Source: Pictodentalium vernedei (Eukaryota > Mollusca > Scaphopoda > Dentaliida > Dentaliidae). From it: DNA of 64,000 nt. This document shows positions 1 to 10,877 of this stretch, piece after piece (the first letter of the stretch is position 1; the number at the start of each line of letters is the position of its first letter). The position numbers and the translations under genes are program-made. The stretch lies in the NCBI GenBank assembly GCA_031216915.1, contig CM062296.1:142766344-142830343 (forward strand), in the 5' to 3' direction. The notes beneath the pieces are model-generated. The model searched no databases and was not told where the DNA came from. It saw only the letters and a list, made by a program, of their open reading frames with translations.

Positions 1-100
1 AACTAAAGAAAACATGTCCTGAAAGGCCCTCCACACTTCGCCCCTACTGCGCATGCGCAGTGTCAAGGACGTTCCGAAATTGGCGCCATTAATCATTCTA
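1..100. repeat. left inverted terminal repeat of DIRS-like element
   Basis: Essentially identical, in inverted orientation, to 6526-6625. It contains the self-complementary core ACTGCGCATGCGCAGT, which includes a consensus NRF-1-type site (GCGCATGCGC), and GGCGCCATTAATC. The match starts at the window edge, so its full length is unknown. Confidence 0.9.
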
Positions 101-1230
101 AGTTTGGCCCTTCATCAGTTAACATCTGACTGATCTTTGTGCTTATAAATCTCAGTTTAAATGATGCCAGACACATAAATATTAGTGAAATGGTGATTCT
201 AAGGAGGATAGAGAAGGAGGAGAGGAAAAGAATGTGTGACAGAATATTATCAGGGCTGTAACTTAAAATTTTTTAATGAAATTATGTTAAGTTACCTATT
301 TTCAAGGCAGCAGCCATTTTGTTGTCATTCTGATTATTTAGTTACACTGTTTTTTAAGTGTTTTCCTCTCTCCCTGTCCTTTAAGTTCCCCCTTGCTATT
401 CTCCCATGCTTTTGGCATAGTTTTTGTAATTATTATTACTAAATTTTCTTGGGAGTTTTAGCTGAATAACAGAATGAATTCTGTTCTTTCCCCATGTTTA
501 CGTCTTCACCTACGGGTGGTTAGGCGTTGTGTTCTGCATCTACCATCTGATGTTCTGCAGTTTCTTCCCTGGAAGTCTCTGTTTTGCATCAGATGGTGTA
601 TTTTTGGTAACTGATTTCGGGCCTGGGTGCCTGGAGTCTTATTTTAGTGTTTTTACACTCATTGTTTACATTTACAACAGCCCTCTGTGTGAGGGGGGGA
701 TTTCTAAAAAATAATATCTTGATGTTATTTTAATCATAACTAGATACATTATTATTGTTCGTAAGTGTTGAATAAATTGTTTAAAATATTTTTAAAATTT
801 TTGTCCACACTTAGGCTTGGGATCCATTGGGGCTCAACGTTACTTTTCAGAAACTTGGTCTGTTCTGAAAAAATATTTTTTCAAAATATTTTGATTTCAA
901 TTATTTTTTCTATATTAATGGATCATATTATTATTATGTATTTTGATTGCCAGGGGTTAGTGCGAGTACCAGGACTTGTTTTCTTTTCACATTGAAAGGA
1001 TATTGATCAATTGTTTTAAGAGGAAGTCTTCCTCTGACTTTATTATCATTCTATATGTGGTCAGTGTACTCGCATTAACTCCTGTTCTGTATCGTATGAT
1101 TTCGATGACAATATGGGAAGCGTATGTCACGGTATGTTGTTGGGGATTTGGACACTCCGGTCCTTTCCCCGCAGGGTCACTCTACTTTATCAATTTCTAT
1201 TTCAGACGATCAAGATTAGGGTGATGTATC
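101..1230. other. leader region of the DIRS-like element, no gene seen
   Basis: AT-rich sequence between the left inverted repeat and the first tandem unit. Only short open frames without recognisable motifs are present. By position it would be the 5' untranslated or promoter region of the element. Confidence 0.5.
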
Positions 1231-2360
1231 TGTGATGTCTTCCAACAGTGTGCCTCCGTCGTCACAATTAATGAAGGGCTAGTGGAAAAGTGCTCATGTA
1301 AATACGCCAATTGCCTAAGAGGACCCTAGTAGGTTCGACGGCCTTTGACGTCCGCTAGCTCGCCCGGTGTAGCGTCCATTCACCGAATGGTTCGGCAGCC
1401 GGGTTCGTCCGTTGCGGTCTAGAAGGAATTTTGGGGTGATGCGAGCACTATAAATTAACCTAATGCACACCCAGTGACGGCGGATCGGAGGGAGAACGCA
1501 GGAAGCCTTTTAGTCCGGTTCATAGCTCGTTCCGGTCCATCCGGACGGCAAGCGAGAGAGGCCCCTCTCTCGTTCAACAACATCTGGCCCCAGATGTTGT
1601 GGTACAAAATGTGTCGCAAGCGGAGCATACGTCCGTCGCTCGGGACGCTCCGTTGTATAGGCAGTCCGCTGAGACTGCTAAGGCTTCCTCTTCTCGTCAG
1701 CGCACACGACCGCACCTTGGCTGCGTGACCGCCGATATATTACCAGCTTCGCCGATCAAGGATTCTTCGGCGACCAGGTCACACCATCCGGTAGCCAGGG
1801 ACACGAGGCCTGCAGACTCCGGACGTTCGCATAGGAAGTGTGCGGGAGTCAACGTACACGGAGCTTCCGGCGGCAATGCATCGTAAGACCGCTACTGCAC
1901 AGGCCTCGGGAACGGACGTGCTTTCCTTAATAGCACAGTTTATCGCAGCATCCCAGCATCAACTGAATCTGTCGCATATATTTTATCCGACGATGCTGGG
2001 TCGGGACGCTCCGCGGAAGCGGGTACGGACGTCCGAAAGTTTCATCCGGTCCGACGGGATACCGAAAGGGATTCGGAGGATTTCGAGCTTTCCCTTTCGG
2101 AACAACATATGCTGTTGTGTATGTCATCTGACTTGGTCTTCTACAGCTTCTTTCGTCGGACCAGAATGCTGCGATGCCGGATAAGAAACTGATAGCGTCG
2201 GTGGACTTAGAAATTTTGGTTCGGTTCAGGGACATCGTCCCTCAGTTCTGACATAGTCCAATAATGTCACACAAACTTTCGAATTATTGAACGACGCTAT
2301 ATATATTATTATTTTATGCTTGCTAACCAAGCATTTCTGGTTTCTTGTTCGAAGAGTTAT
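1231..2360 (+). repeat. tandem duplication inside DIRS-like element, unit 1 (gag-like region)
   Basis: This segment recurs diverged as the next 1.07 kb. Landmarks in both are GATGTCTTCCAACAGTGTGCC-like sequence at the start, a block near GGTTCGTCCGTTGCGGTCTA, ACTCAGTGACGGC-like sequence, and a close at GACGCTATATATA. By position before the reverse transcriptase it should cover the gag-like ORF. In one frame it encodes an acidic stretch (DSEDFELSLSEQ), but no frame stays open. Confidence 0.75.
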
Positions 2361-3425
2361 GGAGATGTCTTTCAAAAGTGTGCCTCTGTCGTCATAGTTA
2401 ATGAAGAGTTAGCGGCAATAAGTGCTCATGGAATATGTCTATCGCCTACGGAGTGACATTCGCTAGCTCACCCGGTGTAGCGTACATTCATCGAATGGTT
2501 CGGCTGCCGGGTTCGTCCGTTGCGGTCTAGGAAGGAGATTTGGGTGATGCGAGCACTTTAATTACTTTAGTACTCACCCAGTGACGGCAGATTGAGGACA
2601 GATCGGAGGAAGCCTGTTAGTCCGGTTCCTGGCCCATCTCTCGCCCAACAACATAGGGGACCGCATGTTGTGGTTCAGATATTTTACATTCGGAGCATAT
2701 GTCCGTTGGTCGGGACGCTCCGTTATATTGACAGTCCGAGAGACTGTCTTTAATGCTTCCACATCCTCACAGCAGGGCACACGACCGCACATTGGCTACG
2801 TGACCTCGAGTATCCGATCAGTTTCGGCATTCAGTGATTCCACGGCGAATAGGTCGCGCCATCCGGTAGCCAAGGGACACGAGGCCTATACACTCCGTTC
2901 GCTCGCATATTGGTAGTATGCACGGGGTAACGATCACTGAGCTTCCAGCGGCAATGCATCGTAAGACCGCTTCTCCTCAGTGACGGACGTGCTATCCGAG
3001 TTTCGCAGCATCCCAGCAATTGACAGTTTCTCAGTCGAATCAGGAATTATCCGTCGGCGCTGGGTCGGTGCGGTCCGCGGTTGCATCAGGTACGGACGAC
3101 CGAACGCTTTATAGGGTCCGACAGGATGGCGAAAGGGATTCGAAAGATTTCGAGTTTTCCCTTTAGTAGTATCGGAAGATGCCTTTCATATCTTCTGGCA
3201 TTATCTTCCAGTGATTATTATTTCGGACTTCATTGCTGCGATCTTGGATAAGAGACTTATAGCGTCATTGGACTCGGATTTTTCGATCGGTTCAGGGACA
3301 TTGTCCCTGACTTACCGACGCAGTCCAATATTGTCATTACAACATGTGTTTTATTTTTCGACGCTATATATATATATATATACAAGCCTGCTACTAAGCA
3401 TGATAGTTTAGTTTCTTGGCCGCGT
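2361..3425 (+). repeat. tandem duplication inside DIRS-like element, unit 2
   Basis: Second, diverged copy of the preceding unit, offset by 1130 bp at its start. Small indels and many substitutions separate the two, so the duplication is old relative to the decay of this copy. No open frame covers it. Confidence 0.75.
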
Positions 3426-3909
3426 TGCTCATTTCTGCCATTTTATCATTTATACAAATAGTTTATTTTGGCAGAGCAGGGCATACCGAGAGTTCATATG
3501 CGTCTAGACGGTGTGATTAAAGACTGCATATATTCTTTTTCGCCGTTTATGTCTTTTCCAATTTCAATGTTGGGAACGACATTATGTATAGTAGACTTAA
3601 CTTAGACGCTTTATTATACGTAATCCGCCTTACTGAGGCGTTATCATTACGTCTTCAAGAAAAGATTTACGGGATATTATTCTCAATGTAATTTCTTTTG
3701 AGGGCAGTAGTTTGTTCACGTATAACTCCGCCCTTCAGTGGCTGATTGGAGTTAGTTAGACGTGACGCAGCCCTAGCTACATCCACACGCGTGGATAGTA
3801 AGGTTAAGAACTCTCTCAGAGTCGCTTCGTTCTCGGAGGAGCTTCTCTTCGACGGCAACTTTTCGGCAATCCATGAATTGCTCGATTTACACGTTCTCTT
3901 GTCTATCTA
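3426..3909 (+). other. expected reverse-transcriptase core of the DIRS-like element, unrecognisable
   Basis: By position this should hold the N-terminal reverse-transcriptase motifs. I could not recognise them in any frame. The only long open frame here is antisense and looks like a shadow. Confidence 0.4.
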
Positions 3910-4500
3910 GTGTTACAAGAGATTCAGACTGGGGCAAACATTCGGTGGTTGACTCAGAGAGTGCCGCCGCAGTTGCCGGACCCGAGTGTGGCTGTTATGA
4001 CGGTTGCCAGTCAAACAGATTGGGATATAATACTGATCCCTACGGATTCGAAGTGCCAGGGTCTTTGGGTTCGCAGTTTTTTAGCAATCAGTTTTCTTCC
4101 GCGGAATAATGTTTTTTAGGCTTGCTTTATGTCATTGCATGAACATTATTCAGAAACGCATGCCCAAATTCCTGTCCTTTAATTCAACAGTAGTGGCGTA
4201 TCTCCGGAACCAGGGAGGCACTCTTTCGTTTCCGTTATTCAATTTAATGGAAAGAATCCGTCTGTTGGTTATAGTACACCAAGTTCAGTTTTGGTCCGTC
4301 ATATTCCGGGTCGTCTGATTGTTTTATCGGACTCCTGTTCTCTTACGGGTCGCTTGTTGCTGTCAGAATGGACTCTCAACAAACAAGTATTTAATCAGAT
4401 TTGCTATCTATGGGAGCGCCCAATGATGATTTATTTATGACACAGCTTGCTAATCAATTGCAGACGTATGTGTTGGCTTGTCCAGATCTCTGAGCTAATA
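3910..4500 (+). pseudogene. DIRS reverse transcriptase C-terminus / RNase H remnant
   Basis: Plus-strand pieces match the reverse transcriptase-RNase H junction of DIRS elements. These are IRWLTQRVPPQLPDP with VASQTDWDI near 4001-4027, the tract STVVAYLRNQGGTLS near 4180-4225, and HIPGRLIVLSDS at 4300-4335, corresponding to the family's GG-T and PG-L-V-L-D segments. After these comes WTLNKQVFNQIC and a LWERP segment, as in the linker before the recombinase. The pieces lie in different frames and the usual aspartate in the first motif is replaced, so the enzyme is inactive. Family assignment rests on the order and spacing of these blocks; a profile search would settle it. Confidence 0.75.
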
Positions 4501-4779
4501 TTGTTAACGCTCTATTGATCTATAGGACGGAATGATAGGATACGCGTATCCTCCGGCGCTGTTGTTTTAGCAGGTATTGCTAAGATAAACAACCACAATA
4601 CATTTCTGTTGATAGCATCTCTATCTTCACAGAGATCATGAGTAATTTACTCTCTTGTCTACTGTGGGTCTTAACGTGAAATCTTCCTCTATGTGAGGAT
4701 CTTTTTCACTGGGTAAATCGTGTCATCTTTATCACAACCAGCAAGGTCGCAACCTTCATGTATTCCGTTGTGTGGTCCG

Positions 4780-5720
4780 TATTGCATTGTAAGCACTGTA
4801 CTGGACGAGCTTTGGACGCGATTTCTTACTATAGGAGATCCTCTTCTTCGCTATTCTATGCGGCTAAAGTGGAGGCTCTTCCGTCGTGGTGTAGGGATCA
4901 TTATGTTCATATTGTTGATCCCTCCATACTACTCATTGCTATTTTTTAAGTATACTTGTTTCACAAGATCTACTGCAGCCTGTTATTATTTAGGTTATAG
5001 GTTTATGTTACCTCATACCTATGCACTCTACGATAGTTTACAATTGAGTCTTTTGTCTCTTTATCTAAGTCAGTTAGTAACTTTTTGATAAATAGACTTA
5101 GAATCTTTAGATTAAATTCCTATACGGATTTTAACTTCGGTTCTTATTTAGCTAAGTAATCATTTGAGCCTCTGGAAACAGTAGTTTTCAAATTCTGACC
5201 TTTTAGACAGTAATTCTGTTGGTTTCTCTTTTACTGTAGAGTCAGTGAGTTTCATGCACTATCGATGGATGATTTTCACTTTCATAGTTTCGGAATCAAT
5301 ACTTCCGTTACTATTTAGGTTGGATTGTTGCATAAGAGTTAGGCTCCTATTATCCGGAACCTATTATTTTAAGGTCCTTCCGTCTTCGTATGAGCATAGG
5401 CCTTTACTCTTTCCGGGTACAGTTTATGTATTTATAAACAGATATCTGTTTATTACAAAGGGCGTAAGCTTCTTCTGTCTTTGATGTCTAGTAGAAGGAC
5501 GTTACGCTCCATTTTATTGTTAATGGATTCTATTAACTATCGGTACTGCTTATGGTATATCATTGACTTAGCAGTTGTGCTTAAGATTTCGGCTCATGAA
5601 GTAAGAGTTCTTCTGCTTCTTGGGCTTACATTAATAGTGTCGCTATTATAGATTTTTGAAGGCCGCTCATTGCACTCAGCCATCCACATTCATGAATTTT
5701 ATCTCAGAAATATCGAGTCC
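4780..5720 (+). pseudogene. DIRS tyrosine recombinase remnant
   Basis: The N-terminal core-binding part is visible as RRSSSSLFYAAKVEALPSWC near 4830-4890. The catalytic end keeps AHEVR at 5592-5606, the H-x-x-R box, and about 30 codons later EFYLRN with the candidate nucleophile tyrosine at 5700-5702. A stop codon lies between the two, and further stops and frameshifts break the middle. In intact relatives this enzyme joins the circular DNA copy into the genome. The two catalytic boxes are still readable at family spacing, which is why I call the whole element DIRS-like and not a plain LTR element. Confidence 0.72.
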
Positions 5721-6369
5721 ATTTCTGGAGGCCTCTATTGTTAGGTCTATTATCTACTGCTCAGAATGTCATTCACTTAACAGTTGCTACTATAGCTAGG
5801 TAGGCTGTCTGTTTCGGCAGTGTCTCCGTTCGGCTGCCCTCTTCGCTCTGGGCTATTTGACCCAGGACAAGAAAAGGGGGGGGGGGAGGGTGTTCCCTTG
5901 GGTCACCTGTTTTACTATGAAAACAAGGGGATACCTCCTCCGGAGTTAGTAATTCTGAGCTGTTATTGGGATGGTTGTTTAGTGAGAAGTTTAGGTTTTT
6001 AAAATTCATTCAAGTCTTAGTTTTTAAAGTATAGCTTTTGAATATTGCATATGTCAACGGACATGATTATGCAATCCTCAGACACTTTTAGGAGTATAAG
6101 AGTCTCTATTCTCTAGACTTACTTTATTTATTGGCTTACTTTAAAAATTATTAGTATAAGGATTATATTGGATATTAATAGAGTACATGGATGTATGAAG
6201 CTCAATTTTGGAAGGTGTTGTATCTTTCTAATTTATCATAAATAAGAAAGATACATGTAAGGCCTATTACTTCTTTTTCCCTACAGGGGATGACTCTATT
6301 TTATTTTATTGAGCGTATTCCATTTTGCTCTATGTCCTTGGCCCTCCAGCCTTTTTACTATTCAGCTAT
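5721..6369. other. 3' untranslated part of the DIRS-like element
   Basis: AT-rich sequence after the recombinase with an 11-base G tract at 5876-5886. No coding motif was recognised. Confidence 0.45.
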
Positions 6370-6451
6370 GTCTGGGTCATTGGTACAGTATAAAAATGTT
6401 AAAAAATTTATAGTAATTTATATATTTTTTATACGTACCAATGACCCAGAC
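6370..6451. repeat. hairpin near right end, possible internal complementary region
   Basis: Arms of 17 perfect bases (GTCTGGGTCATTGGTAC at 6370-6386 and its complement at 6435-6451) close a longer imperfect AT-rich hairpin. The right half (about 6398-6451) is the reverse complement of 6700-6751, beyond the right inverted repeat. DIRS elements carry an internal region complementary to their termini, so this may be that region. Confidence 0.5.
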
Positions 6452-6525
6452 GGGGATGGCCCTCCCAGGAGTTGGGAACGCTTGCCTCCCCGCTGAGTAC
6501 ATAGCGCTTACCAGGCACTGGTTAT

Positions 6526-6625
6526 TAGAATGATTAATGGCGCCAATTTCGGAACGTCCTTGACACTGCGCATGCGCAGTAGGGGCGAAGTGTGGAGGGC
6601 CTTTCAGGACATGTTTTCTTTAGTT
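6526..6625. repeat. right inverted terminal repeat of DIRS-like element
   Basis: Inverted copy of 1-100, including the NRF-1-like palindrome. Sequence beyond 6625 cannot be compared because the window lacks the DNA left of base 1. Confidence 0.9.
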
Positions 6626-6699
6626 TTAGATGCAAATTTTGGGGATTGGGGGGCAAAATTTGTGTTTGGCCCTATATTTTAAGAGTTAGCACCAGCTAT

Positions 6700-6755
6700 G
6701 TCTGGGTCATTGGTAAGTATAAAAAATATATAAATTACTATAAATTTTTTAACTT
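6700..6755 (+). repeat. external copy of the 6370-6451 hairpin arm
   Basis: Begins GTCTGGGTCATTGGTA and continues as an AT-rich tract that is nearly the exact complement of 6398-6451. It may mark the real right end of the DIRS-like element. Confidence 0.55.
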
Positions 6756-7950
6756 TTTCGTAATTTTGTACATTTTCGTGAATATTTCACCATTGAGTGT
6801 GAGGATTGGTACAAAGTTGGCATTTTCTGTTGGGGATATGTATTCTCAATATAATTCAGCACGATATTTATGATTCTCACCCTACTAAGGCGAATAAGAA
6901 TGAGAAATATGGAGCTGGGTCAAATTTTTTTTTAAATTTTTTTTTTCATCAAAAAAACGCTATAACTAAAAAAGCTCAACTCGGATTCGCGGGGACTTTT
7001 CACACTTTATCCGCAATGTGTGTCCCGGAAACATATAAAAAAATCAGCTTTCTCCGATTTTTTTCCTTACTTTCTCATTTTTATGTCTAATGTGCCTGGA
7101 CTATTAGTACAAACTCTGGGAGACCCGAAACTTTTTTACATTTTTTGATTGATGCATATTTACTTAGTTGCGTCTCTAATAAGTTTGCCTTGTTACAATT
7201 TATCAATTTATGGGAGAGTGCCAAAAGGCACTCATAAATTGTACCAAGGCAAATCCCCCATAGATTAAATACTTTTATTTCAAAGATAATATGAAGAGCA
7301 TCGAAAAAATATGAAGCTTTTGAATTGCAGTACCTACAGTTTGTTTTTAAAGGACTGATTTATTTTTCAAATTAAAAATGAATTTATTTGTATAAATATG
7401 CACTTTCTATATTTCTATATGTAAAAAGACAGACGAAATCCTCTCCATGTTTGCTCACTTTTTGCAAAAGAAAACTAAAAATTAAAAATAAAACCCTCCC
7501 TCCCTCAATGTTTGAAATAAAAATGCCTGAGAATCGATTAATTTATTTTGTGTGGCCTAAGACCATTTTCATATCAATTTACATAAATAAAATATGTCTT
7601 CCAAGTTACCTTCATCTATATGTCATCTTTTTTTTCTGAAAAAAGGTCATTTTCACCAATTTTCAGATCAGAATTAAGATATGAGAGTTCCGGCTTATTT
7701 CAAATAATTTAATTGCCTTCCAGTCTCATCCCTGATAAAAGTATTGAGTGATGAGGCTGAAAATAAAGGTTTTGGTTCACAGGCAATCCCTCACTGAAAT
7801 CAAACCCCGTTTTCAGTTCAACTTGACAACGTCAGGTTAGCTCAACTTGATGTCAAGTACATGTATGAGTTATTGGGATGGGTTACGATCCATTGTCCCT
7901 CCAATCATCCATCTCTACATCCGCCCTTACATTCCTCTGTCCATCCAAAA
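6756..7950. other. AT-rich intergenic DNA, no gene seen
   Basis: Contains only short AT-rich open frames. The one clear structure is the palindrome at 7184-7254, listed separately. Confidence 0.6.
7184..7254. repeat. palindromic MITE core (GGGAGAGTGCC family)
   Basis: Inverted repeat built around TTTATGGGAGAGTGCC and its complement, flanked by TTTGCCTTG / CAAGGCAAA. Related palindromes occur near 26580-26630, 47750-47785 and 48748-48800, so it is a dispersed family. Confidence 0.65.
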
Positions 7951-8340
7951 TTCCTTTAGCACACACTACAGACCTCAGCTCTCACCCGATCAGTTCCAAA
8001 TTTCATACGTAGTTTTGGGGCATTGTCCATATGGGAGCTTTTGAATTTTTCTGAATTTTGTTGAATATTAAGATTTGGCATATAAATTGTCAACAATTCC
8101 ATTAGCATACCCAACAGACTGCATCTTTCACCCGATCTTTTTCAAATTTCATATGTAGCTTTGGCATGATGTCTAGATGGGAGTTATCAAATTTTTCTGA
8201 ATTTTGTTAAAAAACATGACCGCTCTATGGCCATCATGGATTTGGCATATAAATTGTCAACAATTCTATTAGTATACCCCTCACCCAATCTTTTACAGAT
8301 TCCATATGTAGCTTTGGTGTGATGTCTTTCCAGTAGAAAC
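7951..8340 (+). repeat. tandem repeat, about 2.5 units of 150-170 bp
   Basis: The phrases CACCCGATC, AAATTTCATA, GTAGTTTTGG/GTAGCTTTGG, TTTTTCTGAATTTTGTT and GGCATATAAATTGTCAACAA recur in the same order three times with small indels. Confidence 0.75.
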
Positions 8341-8784
8341 TTAAGTGAGTGACTTTGCATTACTGAACTTTCTATTTAGTTCAGTCCCTTCTTGGACAAA
8401 TTGATCTACAGTGTCATTGACACTTTCATTATTGACTTGCAGCGTCTTCTAAAAATTTTATGAAATCGAAACGTTCAGATTTTTTTTTTTGATTGATGTA
8501 TATTTATTTACATGTGTTTGCAACAAAGAATGATTAAAATAGTGTCTGTTTATTATACAGTGGAGCCCACTTAATTGGATATCTCTTAACTGAATAACCC
8601 TGCTAATTGAATATAATTTCCCAACACAAAACCATTTACCATACCTCCAGTATAAATTTGTTAATTGAATATAGGTTAAAGAGTAAACTCCTGTTAATTG
8701 AATAAAAAATCTTAAAACCTGTAGAGAAATTACCCTGACTCTCCTCAGTTTTTCTTTGTTTATAGACCTTTGGCCTCAGTACAT

Positions 8785-9175
8785 GGGGGCATGGTGGTGT
8801 CTGGTAACTGGTTCTCGTCAGATCACCAAAGTTAAACAGCGTCAAGCCCAGTTCTTGGATGGGTGCCTGTCTGAGCATCGATTCGGACTCCCACATTGTG
8901 TCCTTGGGCGAGGCACTTAACCCCGGTTGTTCACATGGGGACACATTAACGCCGTGTACTAAGGTATACTACACGTCGATGGTGTGCATGTCTTCAACCA
9001 ATCTAACCCTGCCTGTGCTTCAGTGCAGAGTTATGATGTTGGGGAGCTGGCAGCTGCTCGTCGTTGCTCGGTGGTTCTCTCCGGCTTCCTCCACCCACCA
9101 CCCATAAAACTGTCACCGACACGATATGATCCTGGCTATTAAAGTGTCGTTAAACCTTAATAAATAAATAAATTT
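8785..9175 (+). mobile_element. SINE with 5S-rRNA-like head
   Basis: Flanked by exact 12-bp direct repeats GCCTCAGTACAT (8773-8784 and 9176-9187). The head reads TTCTCGTCAGATCACC, AAGTTAAACAGCGTC, CCCAGTTCTTGGATGGGTGCC, in the order of the 5S rRNA internal promoter (box A, intermediate element, box C). The body (CCTTGGGCGAGGCACTTAA, ACGCCGTGTACTAAGG, GTCGATGGTG, TGTCTTCAACC, CTCTCCGGCTTCCTCCACCC) is the one used by the tRNA-headed SINEs elsewhere in this window, and the tail is (AATA)n. The body resembles what I know as MetaSINE-type SINEs; unchecked. Confidence 0.85.
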
Positions 9176-9204
9176 GCCTCAGTACATCCAATATAGGTAT
9201 TTAA

Positions 9205-9252
9205 TCTATTATATCTTGTTTGACAGAGCTCTGTCAAACAAGATATAATAGA
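9205..9252. repeat. perfect 48-bp palindrome
   Basis: Two 24-base arms meet at GAGCTC with no spacer; each arm contains ATATCTTGTTTGACAGAG. It shares CTTGTTTGACAG with the hairpins at 10878-11040. Confidence 0.9.
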
Positions 9253-9621
9253 ATAAATGCCAAGTTTATCTCCAGAATACAGGAAAGTGACACAATCACT
9301 GTTAATTGAATACTCTTGTTAATTGAATAATTTCCATTGGCAAAGTAGCTATTCAATTAATAGGGTTCCACTGTATTTGTTTTATGAACATCCAATTTGC
9401 TCCATCCTGCAGAAAATAATTCAAATATTATGTGGATGGTATTTCCCAATGGAAACCCTGAGAAACGAAGCCGTGCTTATTTACTGTGGCAAAATAGGAC
9501 CCAGTCACCAATGATTGGGGTAGAAGTCCTCTCAAATGGCAAGATGGGTATAAACGATTGACTAACCTTGACTTTATCTCCATGTTGTGCTCATAATTAG
9601 CCATTGTGCAGAAATATGACC

Positions 9622-9872
9622 TTAACCCTTTACCTAACATGAAAAGCAGACGACACTTGCAAAAAAAATTCTTGAACAACTAATTTTTTTCATTTTTTGT
9701 CTCAAAAACATAGGTTATGACCCCTCATTGGAACGAGCTCAACAAGCTCATTCCAATGTGGGGTCATAACCTATGTTTTTGAGACAAAAAATGAAGAAAT
9801 AATGAAAATTAACTGGCGATTTTGGAGAATAGCGCTGGCCGGTTTTGGCCGTTACGTTGGGTAAAGGGTTAA
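9622..9872. mobile_element. TTAA-target MITE, copy A, nested in a SINE tail
   Basis: TTAA flanks both ends; terminal inverted repeats are CCCTTTACCTAAC / GTTGGGTAAAGGG. The centre is a long near-perfect palindrome around GGTTATGACCCCTCATTGGA. Outside the element, ...GAAATATGACC and ACACCAATAAATAAATAA are the two halves of a SINE 3' tail, so the element landed in GACCTTAAACACC and duplicated TTAA. The TTAA target and CCCTTT ends suggest a piggyBac-type parent (inference). Confidence 0.85.
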
Positions 9873-10877
9873 ACACCAATAAATAAATAAATAATATAGA
9901 TGATATTTAATTTTCGGAAAGGGTTGGATGAATATTACAAAGAAAAAGAAAAACTGCCCTCCCTCATTGATTTGAAAATATAATTGCCTGTGAACTACAT
10001 GTATTTTTGTTTGACCTGAAGCTGTTAATTTAATAGTTTTAATACAATTTATATATTTTGCATATATAGTGTTAATATGGCATTTTAATTTTCTGATATT
10101 ACTTTTTGCTTCTTTATGTTATATATTGCCTGTTAACTCAAGATACAGATTCTATCTCATAATATATTTGTAAATAAATAATTATAGCAAAACTGTTACA
10201 TGCATTTTTTTTTTTATCTTCCAAAACTGCACATAGTCTCCCATTTCAACAGTCTTAGTCAGTTTTATCTAATGAGTCCTACACTATGTTTGGAACAAAA
10301 GTTGAAACTAGGCTGAAGCATGTCCCCACACAGCACATGGACACTGGAAGTTGAAGAGCAAACCGTGATTTGTTACTCGTACATGAGCTGTGTCTGTAAC
10401 ACACATATGATGCCCCTGCAAAGGCTACCACACACAAACCCTGTACCATGCAGGTGAAATTCTGCAAAAAATTGACAAATTCAACAACCGATAATTTTGT
10501 GAAATATTGAAGCAAATCAAAATCCTGACATTATGCACACCTCTGGTATATGTACAAACACATACCAGAAAATAAGTGGTCAGACAAGGACAATGTAAGG
10601 TAAAAAAAGGCCAATGTCAGACTGAGGTTTAAAATCATGAGTCAAAATGTCTGATGCCAAAATTATCAATGAAGTTCAGTGATCAGAGCATCATGCATGC
10701 TGGAAATCATGTACATAACTAGCAAGCCTAAAATTAATGATGATTTTGATTTCTGGTCCTGGCAAGTTGGGAAGTGTGAAGAAAGTGACTGTACAGCTCA
10801 TCAGTATTAACAGCATGTGAAGGAATAAGATCTGATATAGCCATGCATGTATCTAAATTATGTCTGAAGTGTAATTC
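9873..10877. other. AT-rich DNA, no supported gene
   Basis: After the SINE tail there is no repeat I can place and no convincing exon. A minus-strand cysteine-rich open frame of 78 codons at 10279-10515 lacks splice signals or recognisable motifs and was not called. Confidence 0.5.

Larger units (their letters stand above)
1..6625 (+). mobile_element. DIRS-like tyrosine-recombinase retrotransposon (decayed)
   Basis: The first and last 100 bases of this interval are inverted copies of each other. Between them, on the plus strand, lie remnants of a DIRS-type reverse transcriptase/RNase H and a tyrosine recombinase, in that order. DIRS elements replicate through a circular intermediate, integrate with a tyrosine recombinase and make no target-site duplication; this order and the inverted ends fit that family. 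All reading frames are broken by stops and frameshifts, so the copy is dead. The repeat match begins at base 1, so the true left end may lie outside the window. Right-end sequence may run on to about 6755, because 6700-6751 is complementary to an internal stretch. Confidence 0.82.
8558..9373. mobile_element. TA-flanked DNA transposon derivative (pogo/Tc-like termini)
   Basis: Termini CAGTGGAGCCCACTTAATTG and the complement of CAGTGGAACCCTATTAATTG form a ~26-bp inverted repeat flanked by TA on both sides (8556-8557 and 9374-9375). Subterminal TTAATTGAATA repeats occur near both ends. No transposase is present. A 5S-headed SINE at 8785-9175 is nested inside. CAGTGGAACC-type ends with TA duplication are typical of the Tc1/mariner/pogo group; the exact family is inferred. 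Confidence 0.75.

Noticed and set aside
7951-8340. CRISPR-like regular repeats
   Set aside because: Units are long (150-170 bp), diverged and without unique spacers; the genome is eukaryotic.
8795-8870. 5S rRNA gene
   Set aside because: Only the internal-promoter part is present, diverged and fused to a SINE body with target duplications.
10279-10515. Cysteine-rich 78-codon minus-strand frame
   Set aside because: No recognisable domain, no clear splice sites, and no neighbouring exon; could not be supported.
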